A stretch of DNA of 64,000 nucleotides from Megalonaias nervosa (Eukaryota > Mollusca > Bivalvia > Unionida > Unionidae). Position numbers and translations under genes: made by a program. Within the stretch, counting starts at the first letter, position 1, and the number at the start of each line of letters is the position of its first letter. The notes below the pieces were generated by a model, which did not search any database, was not told the DNA's origin, and was given only the letters and a program-made list of their open reading frames with translations. Of the stretch, positions 43,120-55,228 are shown piece by piece. The stretch lies in NCBI GenBank assembly GCA_016617855.1, contig JAECUM010016734.1:1-64000 (forward strand), read 5' to 3'.

Positions 43120-43920
43120 TAGAAACATGAGTGAGATATTTAGTATCCCAGGTTGCTGGTTATTACCAACCCCAATGAGTACAAATGTAGAAACATGAGT
43201 GAGTTAGTATCCCAGGTTGCTGGTTATTACCAACCCCATTGAGTACAAATGCAGAAACATGAGTGAGATAATTAGTATCCATGGTTGCTGGTTGTTACCA
43301 ACCCCATTGAGTACAAATGTAGAAGCATGAGTGAGATATTTAGTATCCCTGGTTGCTGGTTTTTACCAACCCCATTGAGTACAAATGTAGAAACATGAGT
43401 GAGACATTTAGTATCCCTGGCTGCTGTACTAACCCCATTGAATACAAATGTAGAAACATGAGTGAGATATTTAGTATCCCTGGTTGCTGGTTATTACCAA
43501 CCCCACTGAATACAAATGTAGAAATAGGAGTGAGATATTTAGTATCCCTGGTTGCTGGTTATTACCAACCCCACTGAGTACAAATGTAGAAATAGGAGTG
43601 AGATATTTAGTATCCCTGGCTGCTGGTTATTACCAACCCCATTGAGTACAAATGTAGAAATAGGAGTGAGATATTTAGTATCCCTGGCTGCTGGTCATTA
43701 CCAACCCCATTGAGTACAAATGTAGAAATAGGAGTGAGATATTTAGTATCCCTGGCTGCTGGTTATTACCAACCCCATTGAGTACAAATGTAGAAATAGG
43801 AGTGAGATATTTAGTATCCCTGGCTGCTGGTCATTACCAACCCCACTGAATACAAATGTAGAAATAGGAGTGAGATATTTAGTATCCCTGGCTGCTGGTC
43901 ATTACCAACCCCATTGAGTA
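43120..43920. repeat. ~62-bp minisatellite, about thirteen units
   Basis: 'gagatatttagtatccctggttgctggttattaccaaccccattgagtacaaatgtagaaa'. Later units carry 'ataggagt' in place of 'catgagt', a directional change of subtype along the array. Confidence 0.95.
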
Positions 43921-43947
43921 TAGGGTCAATATATGAATATCTGCTTA

Positions 43948-44100
43948 TATAAAAGAATGAACTCCACTGCCACTCGTGTTCAAGATGTAGATTTATTTTG
44001 AACTCCACTGCCACTCGTGTTCAAGATGCAGATTTATATAGGAGAACTCCAATGACACTAATGTCAATGACACTAATGTTCAAGATTTATATTTACATAG
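43948..44100. repeat. ~50-bp repeat, about three units
   Basis: 'gaactccactgccactcgtgttcaagatg(t/c)agattta'; the third unit is diverged. Confidence 0.85.
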
Positions 44101-44564
44101 GAGAACTGAAAAAACTCTAAACACCATGGCTCAAAAGTCTGTCAAGAGTTTTCACTGGTTGCAAGTTTTCCCATGTATCAGATATCAGAATGAGCTATGC
44201 CAGGATGGAGAATGATGCTGAATATCGGACTGATTCTCATTCGAGTTATCCAAGTTTCACTGTGTATGGTATGTTACCATAATATTTGGGAATGTAACAT
44301 GACTTTCACTATCTGTGGTAATCATCTAATGTTACTGTGTACATGTAAAATAATACATGATCATGAGTAACATAAAATAAATATCAACAGAACCAAGAAT
44401 ATGTGCTCAACAAAATTAAAATAGTCCACTCCCAACTGCAATCAGAGACACCAATCTGTATGTGCATTATGTGACTGGTCACACAAAGCACAAAAGATGC
44501 ATATCACAGACTGATAAACAAATCATCAGATCTACATTTAATTTTCATCCCAGCAACAAAATAC

Positions 44565-44795
44565 AATGTCAAATCTGACCCCAGATTACTGGTGGAAGCT
44601 GTCAAATCTGGCCCCTGATTACTGGTGGAAGCTGTCAAATCTGGCCCCTGATTACTGGTGGAAACTGTCAAATCTGGTCCCTGATTACTGGTGGAAGCTG
44701 TCAAATCTGGCCCCTGATTACTGGTGGAAGCTGTCAAATCTGGCCCCTGATTACTGGTGGAAGCTGTCAAATCTGGCCCCTGATTACTGGTATTT
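44565..44795. repeat. 33-bp minisatellite, seven units
   Basis: 'gtcaaatctggcccctgattactggtggaagct'. Both strands stay open in one frame; this is not taken as coding. Confidence 0.95.
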
Positions 44796-46011
44796 GGGAC
44801 ATATGTCCTATTCAGATGCAAAATTAAGTGCATATCATAATCCTTAAAATGAATTACACACTGACTGCCTTAAGCCAACCCGCCCCATCAGGCAAAGTAT
44901 GTGAGTTCTAATTTCTTTACATTTGTATGAAATTCTTAACAAAAACTGAAACAGAAACAAGGTACATTTTTAAAATGTAAGTTAATGATCAATATATTGA
45001 ATCCAAGTACCTTTTTGACTTGAACTTAATTTTGGAGTAGGCAGTGAAAAAAATGGGACATTTAATTGATGATTTCATTATACAGACTACAAGTTTGAAT
45101 TACCCAGGTAAAGAAGAATATATATTGACCTTATATTAGATCCATTATGAAATCTGTATGGCATATAATGTCAACAAATTTAAACAAGTGTGTCACTGCT
45201 CACCTGGCTGAAAAGCAGGAACACCTGTCCAAGAAATCTGGGCCAGTAGGATGCTTTCTGTAGAAATTTCTTCCAATAAGTTTTATTGCACATGCTATGG
45301 AAACAACTGTATAAAAGGTTCCTCAATAATCTGATACCTTCATTCATATTTGAAAGCACACTGGCATCAGTTGTCCAATTCCAGAAAGCCTCGATTATAC
45401 CAAGATTCACTCCAGAGAAGCTGAAAATAGGTTTTCTGCTTGATTGCTATTCAAGCCACAGCACTGCTTGGGAACCATTATGGACAAATTTATTCTGTGT
45501 ACAGCACAGGATTATTGCTACCAAGTTTGATCCAAGCTGCCTCAGCCAATCCAGAAAGGTCAGTTGTTCCACACTATTACTTGGGAAGCTACCAAGGACA
45601 AAAATCTAGTATGGAATGTATCAAAAGTTATTCTTACCAAATTTAATAAACACTGCACAGTGGTTTTGATGAAGAGACTTTGCAATGCAAGGCACAATGT
45701 TGCAAAGGGAGTCCCACCTCACATATAATTTGAATGAACATGTCCTAAGAAACATTCCTGCCAAGTTTGAACCACACTGGCCAAGCTGTTTATAAGTCAA
45801 AAACAGCAAGGACATTTGACATATAAATAATATGTTATGTCAAAAGGTCTTCAGCCTAAAAACTGTCTTGAAAGCTCACTGTCAATTAATGCTATTTCAT
45901 TCTCATTTTCCCAACTAGACTAGAAACTTACTGACCAATATTACACTACTACATGCCATCCCATTAAAAGAGATATAAAATCAAACCTGCTCAATAAACT
46001 TCTCCCTAGAG
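44796..46011. other. non-coding stretch with a weak mollusc-type dispersed repeat
   Basis: Phrases such as 'accaagtttgatccaagctg', 'taccaaatttaataaacact' and 'tgccaagtttgaaccacact' recur near 45520, 45640 and 45755, about 110-120 bp apart. No gene is supported. Confidence 0.4.
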
Positions 46012-46085
46012 AGCCAAGGTAGGTCATCTGGTACAGCACCACACTCTTAATCCAAGGGTAATGGGTTCTAGACCTGCCCAGGCCA
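46012..46085 (+). repeat. tRNA-Lys(CTT)-like SINE head or tRNA pseudogene
   Basis: Box A-like 'ggtcatctggtacagcacc', anticodon-loop-like ACTCTTAATC (as in tRNA-Lys CTT) and box B-like 'gggttctagacc' have tRNA spacing. Stem mismatches and a diverged T loop make a functional tRNA unlikely. It sits about 420 bp downstream of the STARD10-like stop. Confidence 0.5.
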
Positions 46086-46309
46086 GCCTGGGTCATCTGA
46101 TTTTGGTGCCTTTGAGAAATGTACTTTAACTTCCATTCTTTCAACATGATATAGTCAATAATGTGTTAGAAGTGCCATCAAATCAAACAAATAAATGTAT
46201 CCCAAAACTGTTGATAAAACACTTAATTTAAAGCATACATCAGTTTCTTCATTTGTTTTCATATATCATACATAAAACAATTCTTCAACATTCATAGCTT
46301 ATCATACTC

Positions 46310-46435
46310 AGAGCACTGGAAACATTAAAATACAAAGATTTTTAAAAATAAAAATATAATTTTAAGATTAGAGTGCTGGAAACATTAAAATACAAAGACT
46401 TTTAAAATAAAAATATCACTTTAAGATTAGAGCAA
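46310..46435. repeat. ~67-bp direct repeat, two copies
   Basis: 'agagcactggaaacattaaaatacaaaga' and following text occur at 46311 and 46371. Probably within the 3' untranslated region of the STARD10-like gene. Confidence 0.8.
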
Positions 46436-46508
46436 TGCAGGTAACTGCACATAAATACAGGAATTAAACATCAGTTATAATCACTATAATGTCAAAAGAT
46501 AGAAAGTT

Positions 46509-46739
46509 TTAAGAATCCTTATCGTCTTCCATAAAATCCCCCATGTCTATATCCTCCTCCTGAACTCCACTCTCGTCAATTGACTCGCAGGATACTCCGG
46601 CATTCAGTGGCTTGATCTGGGACATATTCAGCCGTGGTAGGGTCATCTGCTCTGGATAGATCCAGGGTTTGAGGTGAGGGTTGTGTTTACCTTTCCACTT
46701 TGGATAATTCTTGCAGGCTTTGTGTATTCGAGACATGAT
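46509..46739 (-). CDS. STARD10: STARD10-like START-domain protein, terminal coding exon
   Basis: 76 residues plus TAA stop. A strong acceptor precedes it ('tttgccttttttttgtag', AG at 46740-46741). The text starts IMSRIHKACKNYPKWKGKHN, then PHLKPWIYPEQMTLPRLNMSQ, then an acidic tail with SIDESGVQEEDIDMGDF. This matches the C-terminus of STARD10 (the family has KACLKYPEWK, FKPWLHPEQ and ENIDESAV). STARD10 is a cytosolic START-domain phospholipid-transfer protein (phosphatidylcholine and phosphatidylethanolamine). The exon contributes the last part of the START C-terminal helix and the tail. It begins in phase 0, agreeing with the exon at 58063-58115. A 40-bp satellite array starts about 55 bp upstream of its acceptor. 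Confidence 0.92.
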   Translation of the reverse strand: MMSRIHKACKNYPKWKGKHNPHLKPWIYPEQMTLPRLNMSQIKPLNAGVSCESIDESGVQEEDIDMGDFMEDDKDS

Positions 46740-46796
46740 CTACAAAAAAAGGCAAATTCTTTTCATCAGCAGCTGAACTTATCCTACACCCATCAA

Positions 46797-49700
46797 TAAC
46801 ACTCCCAAAATTACATATCTATCATACATCCATCATTAACACTCCCAAAATTACATACTTATCTTACATCCATCAATAACACTCCCAAAATTACATATCT
46901 ATCATACATCCATCATTAACATTCCCAAAATTACATACTTATCTTACATCCATCAATAACATTCCCAAAATTACATATCTATCATACATCCATCAATAAC
47001 ATTCCCAAAATTACATACTTACCTTACATCCATCAATAACATTCCCAAAATTACATATCTATCATACATCCATCAATAACACTCCCAAAATTGCATACTT
47101 ACCTTACATCCATCAATAACATTTCCAAAATTACATATCTATCATAAATCCATCAACAACACTCATAAAATTACATATCTATCATACATCCATCAATAAC
47201 ACTCCCAAAATTACATATCTTACATCCATCAACAACACTCATAAAATTACATATCTATCATACATCCATCAATAACACTCCCAAAATTACATACTTAATT
47301 TATATCCATCAATAACACTCCCAAAATTAAATATGTATCATACATCCATCAATAGTACTCCCTAAATTACACATGTATCATACATCCATCAATAACACTC
47401 TCAAAATTACATATCTATCATACATCCATCAGTAACACTCACAAAATTATGTATCTATCAAACATCCATCAGTGTCACTCCCAAACTTATATATCTATCA
47501 TACATCCATCAATATCACTCCCAAAATTGCATACTTATCTTATATCCATCAATCACACTCATAAAATTACATATCTATCATACATCCATCAATCACACCC
47601 CCAAAATTACATATGTATCATACATCCATCAATAACATTCCCAAAATTACATATCTATCATACATCCATCAATAACACTCCCAAAATTACATACTTACCT
47701 TACATCCATCAATAACATTTCCAAAATTACATATCTATCATAAATCCATCAACAACACTCATAAAATTACATATCTATCATACATCCATCAATAACACTC
47801 CCAAAATTACATATCTTACATCCATCAACAACACTCATAAAATTACATATCTATCATACATCCATCAATAACACTCCCAAAATTACATACTTAATTTATA
47901 TCCATCAATAACACTCCCAAAATTAAATATGTATCATACATCCATCAATAGTACTCCCTAAATTACACATGTATCATACATCCATCAATAACACTCTCAA
48001 AATTACATATCTATCATACATCCATCAGTAACACTCACAAAATTATGTATCTATCAAACATCCATCAGTGTCACTCCCAAACTTATATATCTATCATACA
48101 TCCATCAATATCACTCCCAAAATTGCATACTTATCTTATATCCATCAATCACACTCATAAAATTACATATCTATCATACATCCATCAATCACACCCCCAA
48201 AATTACATATGTATCATACATCCATCAATAACATTCCCAAAATTACATATCTATCATACATCCATCAATAACACTCCCAAAATTGCATACTTACCTTACA
48301 TCCATCAATAACATTTCCAAAATTACATATCTATCATAAATCCATCAACAACACTCATAAAATTACATATCTATCATACATCCATCAATAACACTCCCAA
48401 AATTACATATCTTACATCCATCAACAACACTCATAAAATTACATATCTATCATACATCCATCAATAACACTCCCAAAATTACATACTTAATTTATATCCA
48501 TCAATAACACTCCCAAAATTAAATATGTATCATACATCCATCAATAGTACTCCCTAAATTACACATGTATCATACATCCATCAATAACACTCTCAAAATT
48601 ACATATCTATCATACATCCATCAGTAACACTCACAAAATTATGTATCTATCAAACATCCATCAGTGTCACTCCCAAACTTATATATCTATCATACATCCA
48701 TCAATATCACTCCCAAAATTGCATACTTATCTTATATCCATCAATCACACTCATAAAATTACATATCTATCATACATCCATCAATCACACCCCCAAAATT
48801 ACATATGTATCATACATCCATCAATAACATTCCCAAAATTACATATCTATCATACATCCATCAATAACACTCCCAAAATTACATACTTATCTTACATCCA
48901 TCAATCACACTCATCAAATTACATATCTATCATACATTCATCAATCACACCCCCAAAATTACATATATATCATACATCCATCAATAACATTCACAAAATT
49001 ACATATCTATCATACATTCATCAATAACACTCCCAAAATTACATATCTATCATACAGCCATCAATAACACACTCAAAATTACATGCCTATCTTATGTCCA
49101 TCAATAACACTCCCAAAATTATGTATCTATCATACATCCATCAATAACACTCATACAATAACATATCTATCATACATCCATCAATAACACTCATACAATA
49201 ACATATCTATCATATATCCATCAATGACACTCCCAAAATTACATATCTATCGTACATCCATCAATAACACTCCCAAAATTACACATCTATCATACAGCCA
49301 TCAACAGCACTCCCAAAATTACATATCCATCATACAACCATCAATGACACTCATAAAATTACATATCTATCATACATCCATCAATCACACTCCCAAAATT
49401 ACATATCTTACATCCATCAATCACACTCCCAAAATTACACATCTATCATACATCCATCAATCACACTCACAAAATTACATATCTATCATACATTCATCAA
49501 TCACACAAAATTACATATCTATCATACATCCATCAATCACACTCATAAAATTACATCTATCATACATTCATCAATGACACTCATAAAATTACATATCTAT
49601 CATACATCCATCAATCACACTACCAAAATTACATACTTATCTTACATCCATCAATCACACTCATCAAATTACATATCTATCATACATTCATCAATCACAC

Positions 49701-51460
49701 CCCCAAAATTACATATATATCATACATCCATCAATAACATTCACAAAATTACGTATCTATCATACATTCATCAATAACACTCCCAAAATTACATATCTAT
49801 CATACAGCCATCAATAACACACTCAAAATTACATGCCTATCTTACATCCATCAATAACACTCCCAAAATTATGTATCTATCATACATCCATCAATAACAC
49901 TCATACAATAACATATCTATCATACATCCATCAATAACACTCATACAATAACATATCTATCATATATCCATCAATGACACTCCCAAAATTACATATCTAT
50001 CGTACATCCATCAATAACACTCCCAAAATTACACATCTATCATACAGCCATCAACAGCACTCCCAAAATTACATATCCATCATACAACCATCAATGACAC
50101 TCATAAAATTACATATCTATCATACATCCATCAATCACACTCCCAAAATTACATATCTTACATCCATCAATCACACTCCCAAAATTACACATCTATCATA
50201 CATACATCAATCACACTCACAAAATTACATATCTATCATACATCCATCAATCACACAAAATTACATATCTATCATACATCCATCAATCACACTCATAAAA
50301 TTACATCTATCATACATTCATCAATGACACTCATAAAATTACATATCTATCATACATCCATCAATCACACTACCAAAATTACATACTTATCTTACATCCA
50401 TCAATCACACTCCCAAAATTACATACTTATCTTACATCCATCAATAACACTCACAAAATTACATATCTATCATACATCCATCAATCACACTCCCAAATTA
50501 CATATCTATCATACACCCATCAATCACACTCACAAAATTACATATCTATCATACATCCATCAATCACACTCACAAAATTACATATCTATCATACATCCAT
50601 CAATAACACTCACAAAATTATATATCTATCATACATCCATCAATCACACTCATAAAATTACATCTATCATACATTCATCAATGACACTCATAAAATTACA
50701 TATCTATCATACATCCATCAATCACACTACCAAAATTACATACTTATCTTACATCCATCAGTATACTCCCAAAATTACATACTTATCTTACATCCATCAA
50801 TAACACTCCCAAAATTACATATCTATCATACATCCATCAATCACACTCACAAAATTACATATCTATCATACATCCATCAATCACACTCACAAAATTACAT
50901 ATCTATCATACATCCATCAATCACACTCACAAATTATATATCTATCATACATCCATCAATCACACTCATAAAATTACATCTATCATACATTCATCAATGA
51001 CACTCATAAAATTACATATCTATCATACATCCATCAATCACACTACCAAAATTACATATTTATCTTACATCCATCAGTCACACTCCCAAAATTACATACT
51101 TATCTTACATCCATCAATAACACTCATAAAATTACGTATCTATCATACATCCATCAATAACACTCATAAAATTACATATCTATCATACATCCATCAATAC
51201 CTCTCATACAATTACATATCTATCATACATCCATCAATCACACTCCCAAAATTACATATCTATCATACATCCATCAATCACACTCCCAAAATTACATACC
51301 TATCATACATCCATCAATGCCACTCATACAATTACATATCTATCATACATCCATCAATACCACTCACACAATTACATATATATCTTACATCTATCCAAAA
51401 TACTCACAAAATTACATATGTTCCTTACATATATTAACAATACTCACAGAATTACATATG
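46797..51460. repeat. 40-bp satellite array with 596-bp and 750-bp higher-order repeats
   Basis: About 115 copies of 'ttacatatctatcatacatccatcaataacactcccaaaa'. Blocks at about 47.1-47.75, 47.75-48.3 and 48.3-48.9 kb are nearly identical with a 596-bp offset (for example markers 47449, 48045 and 48641). A second block pair repeats with a 750-bp offset (49224 and 49974). It lies in the last intron of the STARD10-like gene, ending close to the acceptor. Confidence 0.95.
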
Positions 51461-52559
51461 CATGTGAACCTAATGAACACAAAAGGAAGACACAAATACA
51501 ACAAGGGATATAACTCAGATATTGCACAGGTTTAGAGACCTGCCTAATTTCAGATCTATGGTGTACAGGTGACAGAAACCAAAACCCTGATAAATATTTC
51601 TTCATTTGTGACAGATCAAAAAAAAATAGTGAAAACAATAAATACGTCAATGATCAACATTGAAAAGAATAATCTCATGACCCCAAACAGGGGACATAAC
51701 CTAAAGAATAGGAATACCACAGGTAGAAACATAATCCATTCCAGGCATGAAGGTCCTAATAAATGAATGAATTTTTATTTTCTGGCCATTATAATAAACT
51801 TCATACAGTATTTGCTGTATTTAAGGTTTTTAAATAATTTTCTCTATTCCGCTGTTTTCTTTTCTCTTTTCAAAATATTAACTGAAACTTAAAATTATTG
51901 TCATGTTTGATGTCATCATTTAGTTCATGACATAATCTTGATACAGATATTTTGCTTGAGACAGCTTATATGACATTGTTCTGTTCTAAATATGTACTAA
52001 AAGGTGAATCGGCTTAGCCATTACTGAAATACTATGCAGAAGAAAAACTTTAGACAAAACTATGTAAAATGCATCAGTGATATAATTCCTGACCCCACAG
52101 CCCTACCCAGGAGAAAAATCCAAGTGCAGAAGTGGTTCAAGTAGCTGGGGGCAATATGTGATAATATATTCCAAATATGAAGTGACACAGGAAAGGGGTT
52201 ATGAAAATATAAGTGACCTTAAGCAAAAGATGTCCCAAATATAACGTTTGACCCTCTAGCCCCACCTAGGGACAAAATCCAGGGGCTGAGTAGTACTGTG
52301 AGGTTTTTGCATTTGTAAGTGTTTGTATGTAATGATATTATATTCCGACAAAAGTTTCTCAAAGGGAGTGTTGCTCTAATGACCAAACAATAAAGAATTT
52401 CCAGAAATTCGAGATAAGACCATTTCTTTCTTTTAACTTCTGAGTGCTGAAACCATCTCTAATATTCTTCAGTGATAACAAGAATTTCAAACAAACTACT
52501 GCGGTGTACATACTGGTTGTCAGTGACACCGCCTTCATTTATCTTCCAGCATACATAAT
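51461..52559. other. intronic sequence with weak internal similarity
   Basis: 'tgaccc(c/t)nnagcc(c)tacc(c/t)aggnacaaaatccag' occurs near 52090 and 52250, suggesting a decayed ~155-bp repeat. No coding. Confidence 0.4.
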
Positions 52560-53640
52560 TGTAAGTCTTTTGGTGAAAAGACCATCCATTCATGTGTAGC
52601 GATACCATGATTTTCAAGATGGTTTCTAGAGCAATCCATTCATTTGTAGTGATACCATGATTGTCAAATGGTTGCTATGGTAATCCGTTCATGTGTAGTG
52701 ATACCATGATTTTCAAGATGGTTGCAATGGCAATCATATTCTATGCATAACTGGCACCATTTTTATTTAGGGGCAATAAGTCTTCTGGTATAATCCAATG
52801 TTAATATTGCCATTCATTTGTGAAGAATAGAGATAACAATATTTTTAAGATGGTTACCATGATGATCGTATTGAGGGTCAGTTTGTATAATTTTCTTTTG
52901 GGCAATCTGACACCATAAGAACAATGTCAAAATAACTTTCCATTTCATGGTGTTGCTATTCAATAACATCATTTTTAAGATGGCCACCTTGAGGGTAATA
53001 CTGGATGTCAGATTGGCACCATTTTGATTTAGAAGCAACTAGGTACCAAAAAATGCTTCTAGTAGAATACTATGTTGAGATGACCATTCAAATGGGAGGA
53101 ATAGAGATAACAACATTTTTACAATAACCACAATGATGGCCATACTGATGGTCAGTTTTTGTATCATTTTCATTCAGGACCAACTGACATCAAACGATAA
53201 CTCCTGATGAAAACCCCCGTGTCAAAATGATTTTCCATTTAAAGGCAGTAACTATAGCAACAACAAAATTTTCAAGATGGCCACCATATTAGTAATATTG
53301 GGTGTCAGATTGGCACCAGTTTAATTCAGGACCAAACAAGACATCGTAAGAAGTCTTCTGGTGAAACCGTATGAAACTGATATGACTTTCTGTTTATGAG
53401 GTGTAACCATAGCACAATTTTCAAGATGACTGCTATGGTGCCCAAAAAGGACATCATATTGGTACCATTTCCATTTAGAGCCAAGCAGACATCATATGTA
53501 GTCTTTTAGTGAAAGCACACTACTGATATTACCAGCCATCTATAAGAAATAATGATAACAAGATTTTCAAGCTAATCATTATGGTGGCCATATTGTATAT
53601 CAGGTTGGCACCATTTAGGATCAACTACACATCATAACCA
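52560..53640 (+). mobile_element. Helentron/pearl-like tandem-repeat array (copy 2, terminal block missing)
   Basis: About eight units of 130-155 bp contain 'ttttcaagatggccaccat' and 'ggcaccattttgatttaggaccaac', i.e. the reverse complement of the copy at 27.8-29.6 kb. It ends at the CR1-like RT without the hairpin/GACA block. Confidence 0.6.
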
Positions 53641-53705
53641 TTGTCAACTCTAATCACAATAAACTAAGAAATTTCTGTTCAGAAAAAATTCCACCCGACA
53701 CAAAA

Positions 53706-53990
53706 ATGTTTATCTGTGCAATATCAAATGAAAAGGTTTTGAAAATTCTGCAAACTATTGCAACAAGGAAATCAACAGGTCTAGATAATATTGGACCACA
53801 TCTTCTGCAGGCTGCTGCAGATACTATATTTGACAGCATAGCTTACATGTGTAATCTAAGCATATCCACCTCAGTGTTTCCCGCCCCCCATTCATAAGTC
53901 TGGCAGCAAAAAAAAATATCAATAACTACAGACCCATATCTATCTTACCAACTATGTCCAAAATACTTGAAAAACATTTTCATGATGATC
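53706..53990 (+). pseudogene. CR1-like reverse transcriptase N-terminal fragment
   Basis: VLKILQTIATRKSTGLDNIGPHLL corresponds to the RT finger motif (K-A/S-T-G-x-D). CNLSISTSVFP follows, then after a frame change 'NNYRPISILPTMSKILEKH', the RPIS motif. It breaks at the SINE boundary. Confidence 0.75.
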
Positions 53991-53998
53991 TTTGATAT

Positions 53999-54316
53999 GT
54001 GTGTGTGATTTGGATTTTAACCTAGCTTTAAGAGTTTTCCAATCATATGGCTATGATGACTGCAGAGTGGCAGTTTATAGTGATGTCTAGCACTGAGACA
54101 TCACACCACACACATGTAGCATCATGTCCCACCCAGTCACATTATCCTGACACCAGGCAAACCAGTCCTAACACTAGCCTCTTAATGCTGAGCACCAAGC
54201 AAGGCATCTACAAGTACTATTTTTATAAGTCTTTGGTATGACTCGGCTGGGGTTTGAACCCACAAACCTCCCAAATCTGAGGCGGACACTCTAACCAATT
54301 GGGGCACCAAAGCAGT
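53999..54316 (-). mobile_element. tRNA-derived SINE, family 1, second copy (inside CR1 RT)
   Basis: Minus strand: box A-like TTGGTTAGAGTGTCCGCC, box B-like GGGTTCAAACC and the same body as the SINE at 27311 (for example 'gtgtcaggataatgtgac' on the minus strand). The imperfect target duplication is atctttgatat at 53988-53998 and atcttctgatat at 54317-54328. It is more diverged than the 27-kb copy. Confidence 0.88.
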
Positions 54317-54328
54317 ATCTTCTGATAT

Positions 54329-54950
54329 ACCTATCAAATTATAACTTACTTCAAAAAAACCAATCAGAGTTCACAGAAAACCACTCCAGTGAGACAGCCT
54401 TGATCTCCATAATAGATGGATTATTGTCTTAGCTCAAAGAAAATTAGTTGGACCATAAAAGTTGATCTTAGAAAAGCTTTTTAACTTGTTGTTCATCATA
54501 TTCTTAACAACAAAATGAGCATTTATCAATGTGACAATTCAACAACTGATTGGTTTAAATTATATCTAACAATGAGAAAACAGTGTTTCAAAATAAATGG
54601 CAGAGTTTTAAATGAAGAACCAATTACACGTGGAGTTCTACAGGGATTAATCCAAGGCCCACTTTTCTTTCTTGTTTTCACAAATGATCTACTGACTGAT
54701 AAGCAGATGCAAGCACACTATCAGATTTCAAACAGATAGAATCAGACCTGTACAACCACGCCTAGACTACTGTAATGTTATCTCGGGAAACACTTCTGAT
54801 ATGGATATTTACAAATTATTCTGCTTGCAAAAATGAACTTGCAGACTCATCTTAGATAATGCTGTAAGCATCCCAAATGCAATGAATGATATTAAAATGT
54901 TAACAGAGAGTGAGCAAATATTTCTGAGAAAGGCTAGACTTATGCAAAAT
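54329..54950 (+). pseudogene. CR1-like reverse transcriptase C-terminal fragments
   Basis: NQSEFTENHSSETALI (the QSGFR-type motif), WFKLYLTMRKQCFKINGRV and ITRGVLQGLIQGPLFFLVFTND (the GVPQGS...GP box) are readable in changing frames. The YADD catalytic box is not visible. The remaining text to about 54950 matches post-RT CR1 sequence only weakly. Confidence 0.75.
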
Positions 54951-55207
54951 GTTTAAAACAATATAGCCCTATTATATCTCAATGAACTATTTCATGCTAA
55001 AAAACAAGGCAACACTTCCAATTTAAGATTAATGTACCTAGTTGAAGCATGTTCATTTAAACTTTCTGTTTATTATGTCCATGTGATTTGTGTGTGTGAA
55101 TATGTATATGTACTTTGAATGTAAATATGCATATAATAGAGGGCCACAAGCAGATTAGTTCCATGTAGCTAATTTTGTCACCCTCTTTAACCAAAGCCAT
55201 AGTCATA

Positions 55208-55228
55208 ATTATTATTATTATTATTATA
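55208..55228. repeat. (ATT)n LINE tail microsatellite
   Basis: Seven ATT repeats at the end of the CR1-like copy. Confidence 0.9.

Larger units (their letters stand above)
53641..55228 (+). mobile_element. CR1-like LINE, degenerate, with natural 3' end, split by a SINE
   Basis: RT fragments before and after a SINE insertion read in the same orientation. The 3' end is natural: 'gagggccacaagcagattag' ... 'caccctctttaacc', then an (ATT)n tail at about 55205-55228, a layout usual for CR1/L2-type LINEs. It is 5' truncated, with many stops and frameshifts. Confidence 0.75.

Noticed and set aside
47449..51437. Many 60-160-codon ORFs rich in Ile, Tyr, His and Ser
   Set aside because: All are translations of the 40-bp satellite (three units give a 40-residue period).
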